Source of the DNA: Adiantum capillus-veneris
Lineage: Eukaryota > Streptophyta > Polypodiopsida > Polypodiales > Pteridaceae
DNA length: 64,000 bases
Assembly (NCBI GenBank): GCA_014529385.2
Contig: CM043971.1
Coordinates: 88,551,340 to 88,615,339 of the forward strand
Direction: 5' to 3'
Part shown: piece after piece, positions 24,492-36,821 of the stretch
Position numbering within the stretch: position 1 is the first letter of the stretch
Layout: each line of letters begins with the position of its first letter
Made by a program: the position numbers and the translations under genes
Notes under the pieces: generated by a model
What the model was told of the DNA's origin: nothing
The model's input: only the letters and a program-made list of their open reading frames with translations
Databases searched by the model: none

Positions 24492-25654
24492 GTGCTCTCT
24501 TTACACAAAGCGAATAGGGGACACATGTCAGCTCCCTAGCCCAGTTGCCCCCAAGGTGCATTCAAATCCTATTGGATGGCCATAGAGGTGGACCAATGAG
24601 AATTAGGCTAGAGTACATTTAGTTTAATTCATTTTAAAACACTTGATAAAAGAACCAATAGGAATTAAGCTCTCTAGAAGACTATTGGACAGTCTCCGAA
24701 GGGGTCCCATGAGCATTCAGCAGCCCAATGGCTTGCCTGATTCCTATTGGCCATAAGTTAAAGGGGTCTGATGAAATTTTAGTTGCATTAATTAAATACC
24801 TAAAGCTCTTACAAAAGGGGAAAGGGGGACACATGTCAAAAGGCTAAAACTTATGCTTCTCAATTATCATTGGCTAAGCTTTGCAGGAGGGGTCGAACAA
24901 GAGAGGGAGGGGGACTGATTTTGGCAAGGCATTATTACACACGCACTCACACAATCTCATGTGGAAAGCAGAGAAGACTCTCTCTCCTTCTCAAGCTTTA
25001 ATGGAAAGCTCATCATGTACTCCAAGGTTGTGAGAAGGGAGGCCTACACCAACAACTCTTGGCTTTGTGATGCAAATCCAACCAAGAGCCAAGCTTCAAT
25101 GCATGCTCATCTCCTCTACCATGCTAATTACTAAGCTATGCTAAGATTTATGAGTGATCATGTGAGGAGATATACTTCTTTCTCGTAAGACTACTGCTTA
25201 TTCCTCTCAATCTACTCTCATACCCCGCTAGCTCTCACCATCTTCAAATGTGTGTGAGGTCTTGGGCCTGAGACCGTGAGGGAATTGATGTTGTGTTTTA
25301 TAAGTGTGTGTATGGTGCTTGAAGCTTCCATTGTCATCGCACCAGCAAGTTATTGAAGGAACACAAAGTGTTGTATTGGAAAATGTCTCCCTTGATGGGG
25401 GAAACCTATAATACAAAGCCTTTTGGAGGCAGGATTGGCTCCATGTAAATCCGGTCCTCAACTATTTTCAATAGCTTAATTTCTCTCTCTTTTGAAGTAT
25501 TGTTCATGCTTATCTAACTAGGTGTTATGCTTTTTGTTTCTCTCTCCACCCAAGCACTCTTGCTATGATCATTAGGAATCTATTCTAATGAAATGCTCAC
25601 TATGTTTATGCTATTTTCTGCTACACACAAGTTACTAGGCCATTAACTGCTACA
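24033..25654 (+). repeat. 3' LTR of G1, also 5' LTR of G2
   Basis: It aligns with 14041-15615 throughout. It has a PPT on its left and a PBS (25656-25667) on its right, so it is shared by two internal regions. It contains about 40 CA units at 24407-24487, against 9 in the left LTR. Confidence 0.85.
24407..24487. repeat. (CA)40 microsatellite inside LTR
   Basis: Uninterrupted CA repeat. The orthologous position of the paired LTR (14392-14409) has only nine units, so the tract changed after, or differently from, the rest of the LTR. Confidence 0.95.
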
Positions 25655-25655
25655 T

Positions 25656-25667
25656 TGGTATCAGAGC
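25656..25667 (+). promoter_or_regulatory. PBS opening internal region G2
   Basis: TGGTATCAGAGC lies one base after the LTR terminus, identical in layout to 15617-15628. Confidence 0.9.
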
Positions 25668-26067
25668 ACAAGGTTTCTCTTTTCTTGCTCAAGAAGGGAG
25701 TTCCTCAAGCTAACTATAAATGGTTGGTATTATTATTTGCAATTGCGTAAGTAGAATACGGTTTTTTTAGCCTTGCAGTGCGCCTGCTTTGTGCAATTAA
25801 CGGGGCATCATTGTCGAGAGCTATGGTCTTAATAGTGGAGTCCTATGGTGCCTATGACTTAACCAATATTGAGCTATTAGAAGCTTGACAGGATCCTGTA
25901 CTGTTTTAGTGTTGAAAGAGCCTCTCTTCCATTCCTTGCAATTAATGATATTTGAGCCACGGGTACAGGATCTTGAGTGCTTTCCTAAAGGAGTAAAGAG
26001 GAGTAGCAACTAGGGCTGGAAGTGCCAAAGTACACGTAAAAAAAGTTTACACCTAAAAGTTGTTAAA

Positions 26068-26590
26068 ATGGCTGACAATAGTAAAGAGATGAAATTAATG
26101 TTGATAGCTTTGATTTTGCTAATGAGCAGGCTTCTAATGATGCCCCTATGCTTGTTAACTACCTTGTTTCTAGGCTTCAACAAGCCATGGGAAATCCATC
26201 CCTCCAAAGTGAAGTGCAACGAGAGCTTTGTGCTCATGGGATTCTCCAAACTCCCCACCAAGAAGAGAGAGTACCTAGGAAGCCTCCTTGTGATACTTCC
26301 AAAAGAGGCCTCTCCCCGATTCGGGAATAAGAAGAGGATCCATACGAAGGGCTCAAGAATTCACTATTTGACGACGCATCTTTTTTCCAAAGGAGAACTC
26401 AAGAGCCCCCACCAAAATAACGAGAAGTAAGTGAGTCTCCTGCCACCTCGATGGAGATGGCTCCACGAAGACAACGGAGAAAACACTCTACATCACCCCC
26501 AAAAGGGAGAAGACCATCGCACACTTCTCCACACCATAATTCAAAGAGGGATGACAGAAAAGAAGAGAAGAAAAAGGCGAGAAAGAGGTC
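26068..26590 (+). pseudogene. G2 gag, 5' part, interrupted
   Basis: The ATG at 26068 corresponds to the G1 gag start but is followed by a frameshift after MADNSKE. The original frame resumes as MLVNYLVSRLQQAMGNPSLQ at about 26148 and continues as a SEVQRELCAHGIL-type segment, where G1 has a premature stop. Coding is then cut at 26590 by the 7 kb element; gag continues at 33626 after the target duplication. Confidence 0.75.
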
Positions 26591-29500
26591 TGAGAGATAC
26601 CCCTCCCCAGGGGTCTATGCACAGAATATACAATTTACATTTTTATACAATTTTCAATATACATTAAAATTGTGGAAGCATTTGCATAGGGAAGGTGTTC
26701 TTAGCGCCCGACCAAGCATGGAGTTTAGTCCATGAGCCGGACTGCATCCAGAGGTACCGAGCGACTAGTGCTACCCCTGAATGGATGTTATGAATGAAAG
26801 TGTACACTGCATTGCGGGAAGAGAGAGAGAGAGAGAGAGAATATAGTGGAGGGTGAAATAGAGTGCACAGAGACATGAGAAATTGACAATAGAGAATCTT
26901 TAAATGCCCATCTAAATGGGACATGCAACCATGTATTAATGCAATGACAAAATCTGGGTATACCATAACATAAAAAAAAAGTTTATGACAAAACAACTAG
27001 CAGAGTACCGGACCCTGTGTGGGGATCGACCGGTCCACCCATTCACTTCCACTCTACTACGAACAAAGAGAATTTCACTTCGCTGGGAGAGAACCAGAAC
27101 ACCTCTATCCTACCTGAACTAGACATAGGTGAGGCCGCTTCGCCTCCCTCCATGAACCCGAGCTCCGAAAGGATCCCAAATACCAGCAGGTGGTAGGGTA
27201 TCAACACCAACCATACCAATTTAAGCGCCCCGCCTCTTCGATGCCCAACACCGGGTGTTTAGGCAAAGCCAAGGCAATATTCCCGACGTGTTAGTCGTGT
27301 AGGTCATTCAACCCCCGACGCTCTAACCGTGTAGATGAGCCTAACAAAAAGAAGAAGACCTAGGAAACACCCCTGATCCAACAAGGCCCCAGGTTAGCGA
27401 TCCTTTAGTCTAAGGCTAAGCGATGTAGGTGATCCTAGTCTTGTAGCGACGCTGCCATGAGAAACATAACACATGAGTTCAATCACAATAGCACTTCCCA
27501 GATGCACAAACAATTCCTTTTCCAAAAACCATAAATCATAAACCATAATCCAATCACATCACACGGGTGAGCTCTCCACCCTACTTGGGTGAGGCACGAC
27601 GAATCCTGCATAACCACTTTAGAACATAACATGGCTGCAGAAATTCTGACAGCATTTCGACAGCATAACCCAATCCAAAAAAAACCCATAAGCCACACCG
27701 GCTTTCACCATAAAAAGTCAACCATAATCCATGAGAGAATCTCAGCCCTTAACCATAAATCATAATCACACTGAACCAACTCCCACACTTGGAGATTGAT
27801 ATATCCCCTGCAATCAATCGAAGTATACACACATGTGACCCTTAAGATATGTTTCTTTCATGCATAAAAAGAGTCCAACCAGCGACTAATCTTGATATAA
27901 AAATCCAATTTTTGACAACATCAAACCATGCAAAGTTGATGCATCACATGTGCACTTCACCACTTTAGCACATAGAGCTAGTTTTGATCTAGAAAGGTGG
28001 AAAGCAATCATAACCATGCATATGAGGCGTCCACATCAATCCATGAGTTTCCATACATCATATGATAACATTCCAACACCATAAACATAATGCAAAACAA
28101 CTCCGACCTTTAGGTCAACCATAAACCATAACTTCACACATATGCAAAAACAAATTTTTTGACATTTTCGGGAGCATGCAAAACATGCAAATGAAATTAT
28201 TTGACCTCAAATTAGTGCATCAAGTTCAGCTCCATAATATAGACTAACACTCCATTAGATCACTTTGACCATATGGTATTCACACAAGAAATGGTAACCT
28301 CAAAAGAAAGTCACTTTATTCATATCTACCTATGCGGTTCGGGATGTTTAACCATATACTCTCACACAAGTTTATGACCATCTAATAATTGAAATCAACT
28401 CACCAAAACAAGCCATAAAACATATCAAAACGACTCGGTTAAATCACGACGTCATATGGTATCCCCCCCTTGATAGTACTCCTACGCGTGTAGGTAAAAC
28501 CGATAATAGAGTGATTAATAACTCGCATTCCCGAAGTGATAACGGAGACCTAAATTCATTTATCATCAAGTTTCATCAAGCATTTCAATTGGTTAAGTGG
28601 GTTTGCCCATCCGGTGAACCTATATAGTGGTTCTCCAAGGAGCCTGGAGTCAAAAAATTTGGTTTAGTGGGCAACAATCTGTTTTTTGATCATATCTCTT
28701 AGTTCGTGCGTGTTTTTCACATGATACAACAGAGAGAAAATGTTCTAAATGATGTGTTTTACCTCCGGTAAAAATGGTTTGGGCTGATTCATAACGGTTT
28801 GTGATTTATGACCGAAACAGTGTTCCTACCGCCTCCATGACGTGAAACGAAAAAGCGCTTTTTATGCACTCACGATCATAAAGGCGTCATGTGCATAAAT
28901 CAATGTTTTAAACATGATGAAATAATAATGGGGCAACTTTTTATGTACTTGGTTAATCCATACATGCACTCGTGGAGAAAAAACAATCACCGAGAGGGTG
29001 ACTATGCAAAAAAAACGACATAAAGAGAGAAAGACGTTGACCATGGAATTTTGAGCTTCTCACCGTGCTTTAAAATTGATTTGGGGTTGCTGGAAGGCTT
29101 CTTGCTTTGCCGCAAGAGAGTGGTGATGAGAGCTACGAGAGGTATCGGCCACGAAGAAGAGCTTGCACCACTCCATATAATAGATAAGTAATTCTGACAT
29201 CAAGGCAAGAGAGCTTCCGCGTCTGAGAGTGTATCTTCCCCCAAAAGTGAAAGAAGAGAGGTATTTATATAGACTCTCAAAGCCAAAAGCAGTAGCTAAG
29301 AATAGAGTGAGGCAAGGAGAGACAAATTTGCGCACGTTCGCGGCTTACTAAAAAAAAAGAAGAAGATTTTTTTTTAATTTTTTAATTTTTTTTAATTTAA
29401 TGAGGACACGGATTTTGATCGTGATTTAGAGACTTTAAAAAGAAGCTTGGCTTCCAAGAAAAGAGTTCTAAACTAAGCTCTTCCTCTCTTTTCTAAAAAG

Positions 29501-29753
29501 ACTCTTTCTTTCCTAAAAACAAGCCTTTGCTTTTTGGTGGTCAACTCTCCCCCTTACCATTCAATTTTTACATTAAATTTGATCATCCGAACAGTATCTA
29601 ACCAACTAATAAAAATCGTAGCTAAACTACGCTACACCGTAACATCTGACATAATTATGACTTTCCAATACTGTCAGTCAAAATTTGACGTAATAGATAT
29701 TGAAAGTTATTTTTCTTATTTTTAAAAGAGACCCAAAAATTGGGGTTCTTACA
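26591..29753 (-). repeat. 3' LTR of the LARD-like element (left copy)
   Basis: Read on the minus strand it starts TGTAAGAACCCC and ends TATCTCTCA. It has a TATA-type box at 29271-29262 (minus). The plus strand is enriched in short ccataa phrases (for example 27530-27780). (GA)n at 26820-26841 has about 11 units. Confidence 0.85.
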
Positions 29754-30361
29754 TTCTCCCACACTTGAAAAATTCGAGGTGTCCTCACCTCGACATGGAT
29801 AACAAATGAGTAAGCCTAAAACCTTCTATAGATATATGCTAAATTGACTATTCTATTTCTCAATCATTGGTATTAGTAGGAATTCCATTTCCTCTAGGAG
29901 GCATGATGTATTTCTGTATCATGTCAAATCCAAAATCTTATTAACAATATATTATATTAATCTTCCCGTATTATGAGTCAAAAAGGGTGGGCGGGAGGGA
30001 AAAATTTTACCATAATTTTCTAAGGAATAGGTAGTCATTTACACCCCATTGAAAGGTGGACTTAGGTATGAGATGTTAGAAGTCACCCGCAAAGATCATT
30101 ACTTAAAAAAACATTCAAATAAAATTCTTGATACACTTGTTGAACACTTCAATCACTTTACCATAACTCAAACCAAACACTTCCACTCAAGAAGACAAGT
30201 CAAACAAGTACCATCAACCAATGTCACTTAAAGATGCATCATGAATACAATATCCTTTCTCAAACAGCATGCATGAAATGCATGCATGATGCATAGCTAA
30301 CCCGACTAGTATCAAGCTTTAAGCTATCCCTATAACCTTAAGCATTGGCTCTGATACCAGG
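29754..30361 (-). other. LARD internal domain with PPT and PBS
   Basis: 608 bp holding a PPT-like purine tract at one end (minus: aagtgtgggagaa) and, two bases from the other LTR, TGGTATCAGAGCCA (30359-30346), a tRNA-iMet type PBS. No open frame longer than about 60 codons and no retroviral motif are present. It presumably carries the packaging signal (inference). Confidence 0.8.
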
Positions 30362-30629
30362 TGAGAGATACCCCTCTCTAGGGGTCTATGCATAGAATAT
30401 ACAATTTACACTTTTATATAATTTTCAATATACATCAGAGTTGTGGAAGCATTTGCATAAGGGAGGATTCCTCAGCGCCCGACCAAGCATGGAGTTAGGC
30501 CATGAGCCGAACTGCATCCAGAAGTACCTAGAAACTAGTGCTACCCCTGAATGGGTATTATGAATAAAAGCGTACTCAAGAAAAAATATAACATTGTGGA
30601 GGGTGAATATATGTGTACACCGCGTTGCG

Positions 30630-30707
<78 letters not shown>

Positions 30708-33625
30708 AGTGGAGGGTGAAATAGAGTGCACAGAGACATGAGAAATTGACAATAGAGAATCTTTAAATGCCCATCTAAATGGAACAAGCAACCATGTATT
30801 AATGCAATGACAAAATCTGGGTATACCATAACATCAAAAAAAAGTTTATGACAAAACAACTAGCAGAGCACCGGACCATGTGTAGGGATCGACCGGTCCA
30901 CCCATCCACTTCCGCTCTACTACGGACAGAGAGAATTTCACTTCGTCGGGAGAGAGCCAGAACACCTCTATCCTACCTGAGCCAGATATAGGTGAGGCTG
31001 CTTCGCCTTCCTCCATGAACCCGCCTCTGAAAAGATCCCAAATACCAGCAGGTGGTAGGGTATCAACACCAACCATACCAGTTTAGGCGCCCCGCCTCTT
31101 CGATACCCAACACTGGGTGTTTGGGCAAAGCCAAGGCAAGATTCCCGACGCGTTAGTCGTGTAGGTCATTCAACCCCCGATGCTCTAACCGTGTAGATGA
31201 GACTAACAAAAAGAAGAAGACCTAGGAAACACCCCTGATCCAGCAAAGCCCCAGGTTAGCGATCCTTTAGTCTAAGGCTAAGCGATGTAGGTGATCCTAG
31301 TCTTGTAGCACTTCTCAGATGCACAAACAATTCCTTTTCCAAACAGTTAGACTGTACACAGTCTCTACCCTTACACGTCTACCATAAACCATCTTACTCA
31401 CTTCATGATCCAATCCAAAAACCATAAACCATAAACCATAATCCAATCACATCACATGAGTGAGCTCTCCACCCTACTTGGGTGAGGCACGACCAAAGCT
31501 GGATAACCACTTTAGAACATAACATGGATGCAGAAATTTCGGTAGCATAACCCAATCCAGAAAAAAACCATAAGCCACACCGGATTTCACCATAAAAAGT
31601 TAACCATAATCCATGAGGGAATCTCAGCCCTTAACCATAAATCATAATCACACTGAACCAACTTCCACACTTAGAGATTGATATATCCCGTGCAATCAAT
31701 CGAAGTATACACACATGTGACCCTTAAGATATGTTTCTTTCATGCATAAAAAGAGTCGGACTAGTGACTAATCTTGATATGAAAATCCAGTTTTTGACAA
31801 CATCAAACCATGCAAAGTTGATGCATCACATGTGCACATCACCACTCTAGCACATAGAGCTAGTTTTGACCTAGAAAGATGGAAAGCAATCATAACCATG
31901 CATATGAGGCGTCCACATCAATCCATGAGTTTCCATACATCATATGATAACATTCCAACACCATAAACATAATGCAAAACAACTCTGACCTTTAGGTCAA
32001 CCATAAACCATAACTTCACACATATGCAAAAACAAATTTTTTGACATTTTCGGGAGCATGCAAAACATGCAAATGAAATTATTTGACCTCAAATTAGTGC
32101 ATCAAGTTCAGATCCATAATATAGACTAACACTCCATCAGATCACTTTGACCATATGGTATTCACACAAGAAACGGTAACCTCAAAAGAATGTCACTTTA
32201 TTCATATCTACCTATGCAGTTCGGGATGTTTAACCATATACTCCCACATAATTTTATGACCATCTAATAATTGAAACCCAAAATAAGCCATAAAACATAT
32301 CAAAATGACTCGGTTAACTCACGACGTCATATGGTATCCCCCCTTGATAGTACTCCTACGCGTGTAGGTAAACCCGATAATAGAGTGATTAATAACTCGC
32401 ATTCCCGAAGTGATAACGGAGACCTAAATTCATTTATCATCAAGTTTCATCAAGCATTTCAATTGGTTAAGTGGGTTTGCCCATCCGGTGAACCTATATA
32501 GTGGTTCTCTAAGGAGCCTCGAGTTAAGAATTTTGGTTGTGTAGTAGGCAACAATCTGCTTTTTGATCATATCTCTTAGTTTTTCACATGACACAAAAGA
32601 GAAAAAATGTTCTAAATGATGTGTTTTACCTCCGGTATAAAGGGTTCGGGCTGATTCATAACGGTTTGTGATTTATGAACAAAACAGTGTTCCTACAACT
32701 TCTATGACGTGAAACAAAAAAGCGCTTTTTATGCACGCACGTGATCATAAAGGCATCATGTGCATAAATTAGACTTTTAAACATGATGAAATAATCATGG
32801 GGCAACTTTGTATATACTTGCTTAATCCATACATGCACTCGTACGCGAAAAACAAACACCGAGAGGGTGACTACGCAAAAAAAAAAGACATAAAGAGAGA
32901 AAGACTTGACCATGGAATTTTGAGCTTCTCACCGTGCTTTAGAATCAATTTGGGGTTGTTGAAAGGCTTCTTCCTTTTCCGAAAGAGAGCAATGATGAGA
33001 GCTACGTAGAGGTATCCGCCATGAAGACTTTCGGAGAGCGCGTACACCGTGAAACGAGAGAGAAGATAATAAGCAAACAGAGAGAGAGTATCCTTCTTCT
33101 TCTTCTTAACGAGAGAGAAGAGTCTATGGAGATGGTAATGAAGACCTTGCACCACTCCGTATAATAGATAAGTAATTATGAAGTCAAGGCAAGACAGCAG
33201 TCTTTATAAAGGCTCTTAGAGACAAATTCGCGCACGTTCGCGGTTTACTGATTTTTTTATATTTTATAATGGGGACACGGATTCGATGCGCGATTTAGAG
33301 ACTTTAGAAAGAAGCTTGGCTTCCAAGAAAGAGTTCTAAACTAAGCTCCTTCTCTCTTTTCTAAAAAAACTCTTTCTTTCCTAAAAACAAGCCTTTGCTT
33401 TTTGGTGGTCAACTCTCCCCCTTACCATTCAAAATTTTTACATTAAATTTGATCATCCGAACAGTATCTAACCAACTAATGAAAACTGTAGCTAGACTAC
33501 GCCACACCATAACATCCGACATAATAAAGACTTTCCAGTACTGTCAGTCAAAATTCGACAAAATAGATATTGAAAGTTATTTTTTTTCTTATTTTAAAAG
33601 AGACACAAAAATTGGGGATCCTACA
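30362..33625 (-). repeat. 5' LTR of the LARD-like element (right copy)
   Basis: It aligns with the left LTR from end to end. Main differences are the (GA)n expansion at 30633-30703 (about 35 units), loss or gain of short segments near 31305-31400 and 33000-33210, and scattered substitutions. The ends are TGTAGGATCCCC (minus start) and the same TATCTCTCA terminus. Confidence 0.85.
30633..30703. repeat. (AG)35 microsatellite inside LTR
   Basis: Uninterrupted AG repeat. The paired LTR has about 11 units at 26820-26841. Confidence 0.95.
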
Positions 33626-34845
33626 AGGTCACCCTCTTCTCCATCTTCTTCATCCTCTTCCTCTTATGAAGAAAGTGATGGTGCAGATAAGGAGGAACAA
33701 GGCAAGAAAAAGGTGAGAACGAGGTCACCCTCTTCTCCATCTTCCTCGAATTCTTCATCTTCTGAAGAAAGTGATGGTGCAACTTTTGAACCACCAAAAA
33801 GAGGAGGCCATAGGAAATCCTATGCCGCATGGAAGAGGTCATCCAAGCTCAAGAAGTTCAAAGAGGGAGGAAAGAACATCTCTTTCCTTACCTACGATGG
33901 CACCTTTGGTGCTACGGACAAAGTCTTGACTTTCATCCAACAATTGGATGTGGCGTTTGGAGATGAGGGCTTCATGGAGTCCTCTAATCTATGCCATGTA
34001 GCTATGCATTTTCAAAAGTCCGCCAGGTAATGGTGGTCTAGCCTACGGGAAAACGTGAAGCTCCACAAACATGGAAAGCTTTAAGAGCTTCCATCATGAA
34101 GCAGTTTTTGGCTACCGATGCCAAAGACAAAGTACTCACCGAATGGAGAAGCTTGAAGCTCTCTCCTTACAAATCTATTCAACAAATATGTAGAGAAGTT
34201 TTGGACTTACATCTCAAAGCCACTGTCTTCAAAAAGATGGATTTTGGAGAGCAAAAACAACAATTTTGTGCGGACTTAGCTAAAGATATGGCAGAGTATG
34301 TCAACTCCCAAAGACCACACACCATATCTATGGTCATACACCATACCATGGTTTCTTCACAAATCAATTTTTAAACAGGGGCTAAGAGAAATCTTAAGCC
34401 CACGGAGAAGAAGGACCGTAACAATGAGCCTAAGGGGAAGGACAATGTCCAAAAGTCTCCAAAAGGCAATGGCAACAACAAAAAATCTAAGGAGAAGGGA
34501 GTTGATAAAGGAAAAAATAAACTCTCTCCTGAAGAGCTTGAACGTTATCGTAAAGATAACCGCTGTTTCAAGTGCGGGGAGCAAGGGCATGCTTATCATG
34601 CTTGCCCCCACAAGAATACACAAAACGAGCCTCCTAGAGCTACCTTGGTCGAAATCCAAGAAGAGGAAGCTCACCACAAATTATCTCCTCTATGCCATGC
34701 TTGGGGAAAGGTAAGAGAACATGATGCTTTTATTCTCTTTGACCCTGGTTCTACTAACAATTTCATATCCACAGAGTTGGCCACCAAGCTAGGCATCCAA
34801 GCCTATAAGATGGGAGATGTCCTACCCGCCAATGGTGTTTTCAAT
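33626..34845 (+). pseudogene. G2 gag and protease start, best-preserved copy
   Basis: Continuation of gag after the insertion. An open frame to 34030 covers the Ser-rich linker (here without the stop found in G1) and FKEGGKNISFLTYDGTFGAT. Next comes KQFLATDAKDKVLTEWRSLK (34096-34374), a stop at 34372, then the intact zinc knuckle CFKCGEQGHAYHACPHK (about 34564-34614) and the protease site FILFDPGSTNNFIS. At about 34845, just after a MGDVLPANGVF segment, the sequence jumps back to the gag Ser-rich linker, starting a second gag-pro copy. Confidence 0.8.
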
Positions 34846-36585
34846 CTTCTCCATCGTCTTCATCCTCTTCTTCTTATCAAGAAAGTGATGGTGCACATAA
34901 GGAGGAACAAGGCAAGAAAAAGGCGAGAAAGAGGTCACCCTCTCCTCCATCTTCCTAAAATTCTTCATCTTCTGAAGAAAGGGTTGGTGCAACTTTTGAA
35001 CCACCAAAAAGAGGAGGCCATACGAAATCCTATGCCACATGGAAGAGGTCGTTCAAGTTCAAGAAGTTCAAAGAGGGAGGAAAGAACGTCTCTTTTCTTA
35101 CCTACGATGGCACCTTTGGTGCTACGAACAATGTCTTGGCTTTCATCCAACAATTGGATGCGGCGTTTGGAGATGAGGGCTTCATGGAGTCCTCTAAGCT
35201 ACACCATGTAGCTATGCATTTTCAAAACTCTGCCAGGTAATGGTGGTCTAGCCTATGGGCAAACGGTGAAGCTCCACGAACATGGAAAGATTTAAGAGCT
35301 TCCATCATGAAGCAATTTTTGGCTACCGATGCCAAAGACAAAGTACTCACCGAATGGCAAAGCTTGAAGCTCTCTCCTTAGGAATCTATTCAACAAATAT
35401 ATAGAGAAGTTTTGGGACTTACATCTCAAAGCCAGTGTCTTCAAAAGATGGATTATGGAGAGCAAAAACAACAATTTTGTGCGGGCTTAACTGAAGTGGC
35501 GGAGTATGTCAACTCCCAAAAACCATGCACCATATCTGTGGTCATACACCATACCATGGTGTCTTCACAAATCAATTTCCAAACAGGGGATAAGAGAAAT
35601 CTTAAGCCCACAGAGAACAAGGACCGTAACAATGAGCCTAAGGGGAAGGACAATGTCCAAAAGTCTCCTAAAGGCAACGCCAACAACAAAACAGTCAAGG
35701 AGAAGGGAGTTTATAAAGGCAAAAATAAACTCTCTTCTGAAGAGCTTGGACATTATCATAAAGATAACCACTGTTTCAAGTGCGGGGAGCAAGGGCATGC
35801 TTATCATGCTTGCCTCCACAAGAATACACGAAACGAGCCTCCCAGAGCTACCTTGGTCGAAATCCAAGAAGAGGAAGCTCACCGCAAAGGATCTCCTCTA
35901 TGCCATGCTTGGGGAAAGGTAAGAGAACATGCTACTTTTATTCTCTTTGACCCTGGTTCTACTCACAATTTCATATCCACAGAGTTGGCCACCAAGCTAG
36001 GCATCCAAGCCTATAAGATGGGAGATGCCCTACCTCCCAATGGTGTTTTCAAGGGGCAAGAAGCTTCAGTCACTCTTTTAATTGGGAAATTGAGGCTCCA
36101 TGTCCAAAGCTATGTGGACAACGAGGACTTGTTTATCTCTCCTCTCAAGCATGAGGATGTAATCCTCAAGCTATGTGGACAACGAGGACTTGTTTATCTC
36201 TCCTCTCGAGCATGAGGATGTAATCCTAGGGACACCATGGTTTGATCGCATGGCTGCCAATGTTAAATTCCCTGAAAGAAAAATATACTTTAGGTTCAGG
36301 AAAAAAGATATGTACATAGATGCTAAGGAGCTGGGTAACACCATACCCATTGTACATACGCAAGCTTTCAATAAGTCAATAAAGAGCTCTATTTCCGTGT
36401 ACATGATTTTTGTTAAAGATTCTCAAAATGAACCTAATGCTTTTTCAAAAGAAAATATAAATAATCACAAGGAATTAGAGTTATCCAATTTTTCTCAAGG
36501 GATTTCAAGATGTTTTTATTGACGACATTCCTTGTGAACTGCCTCCTAAACGAGGCAATGATGACCATGTAATTGAACTTCTTCT
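34846..36585 (+). pseudogene. Second gag-protease copy in G2 (G1-type)
   Basis: It repeats the region 16570-18290 of G1, sharing its derived defects: the stop in the Ser-rich linker (near 34957), TGA/TAA breaks, and the 61 bp frameshifting duplication (36109/36170). It keeps the 24 bp missing from G1 near 16753 and an intact zinc knuckle CFKCGEQGHAYHAC (35778-35819). Protease motif FILFDPGSTHNFIS is present. The arrangement gag-pro-gag-pro-pol indicates recombination or template switching between family members. Confidence 0.8.
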
Positions 36586-36596
36586 AGGAAGTTCAC

Positions 36597-36810
36597 CCGG
36601 GGCAGTCACTTATCAAAAGATCCCTATATCACGTGCGTTCAAGAGGTAATTAATAATACCCCAATATACATACTATACTTACACTGTGAGCCTATTTAAA
36701 AAAACCCCACCCCCCTCTGTATGTATACATTTTTATACATTTTGGTCTTTTAATAATCCTCTCCGGTTAACTCACGTGATATCATACACATGCTAAAAGT
36801 GACCGCCCCG
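36597..36810. mobile_element. MITE of 214 bp, Mutator-like by target duplication
   Basis: It interrupts pol of G2. The flanks carry an 11 bp direct duplication aggaagttcac (36586-36596 and 36811-36821), and G1 at the same site has a single copy. The ends form terminal inverted repeats of 14 bp, CGGGGCAGTCACTT against the inverse of AAGTGACCGCCCCG, with one mismatch. The interior is non-coding. A 9-11 bp duplication is typical of MULE-type elements; the superfamily is inferred from that alone. Confidence 0.8.
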
Positions 36811-36821
36811 AGGAAGTTCAC

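Larger units (their letters stand above)
14041..25654 (+). mobile_element. Ty3/gypsy element G1, chromovirus-like, defective
   Basis: This is an 11.6 kb unit: LTR (14041-15615), PBS, gag, protease, reverse transcriptase, RNase H, integrase, chromodomain-like tail, 3 kb non-coding spacer, PPT, LTR (24033-25654). The domain order and the integrase C-terminus with a chromodomain-like ending suggest a plant chromovirus. Every coding block has stops or frameshifts. No 5 bp target duplication can be matched, because the right LTR runs directly into another PBS and internal region of the same family (G2). The two LTRs differ by visible indels and by a large (CA)n expansion. Confidence 0.85.
26591..33625 (-). 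mobile_element. Non-autonomous LTR retrotransposon, LARD-like, 7035 bp
   Basis: It is inserted in G2 gag with a 5 bp target duplication AGGTC (26586-26590 and 33626-33630). It has TG...CA ends and long LTRs at 26591-29753 (3163 bp) and 30362-33625 (3264 bp). The internal domain is only 608 bp (29754-30361) and carries, on the minus strand, a PBS (30359-30346) and a polypurine tract (about 29765-29754), but no gag or pol frame. These are the hallmarks of a large retrotransposon derivative that depends on proteins from another element. The LTRs differ at scattered positions and in (GA)n length, so the insertion is not brand new. Confidence 0.9.
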
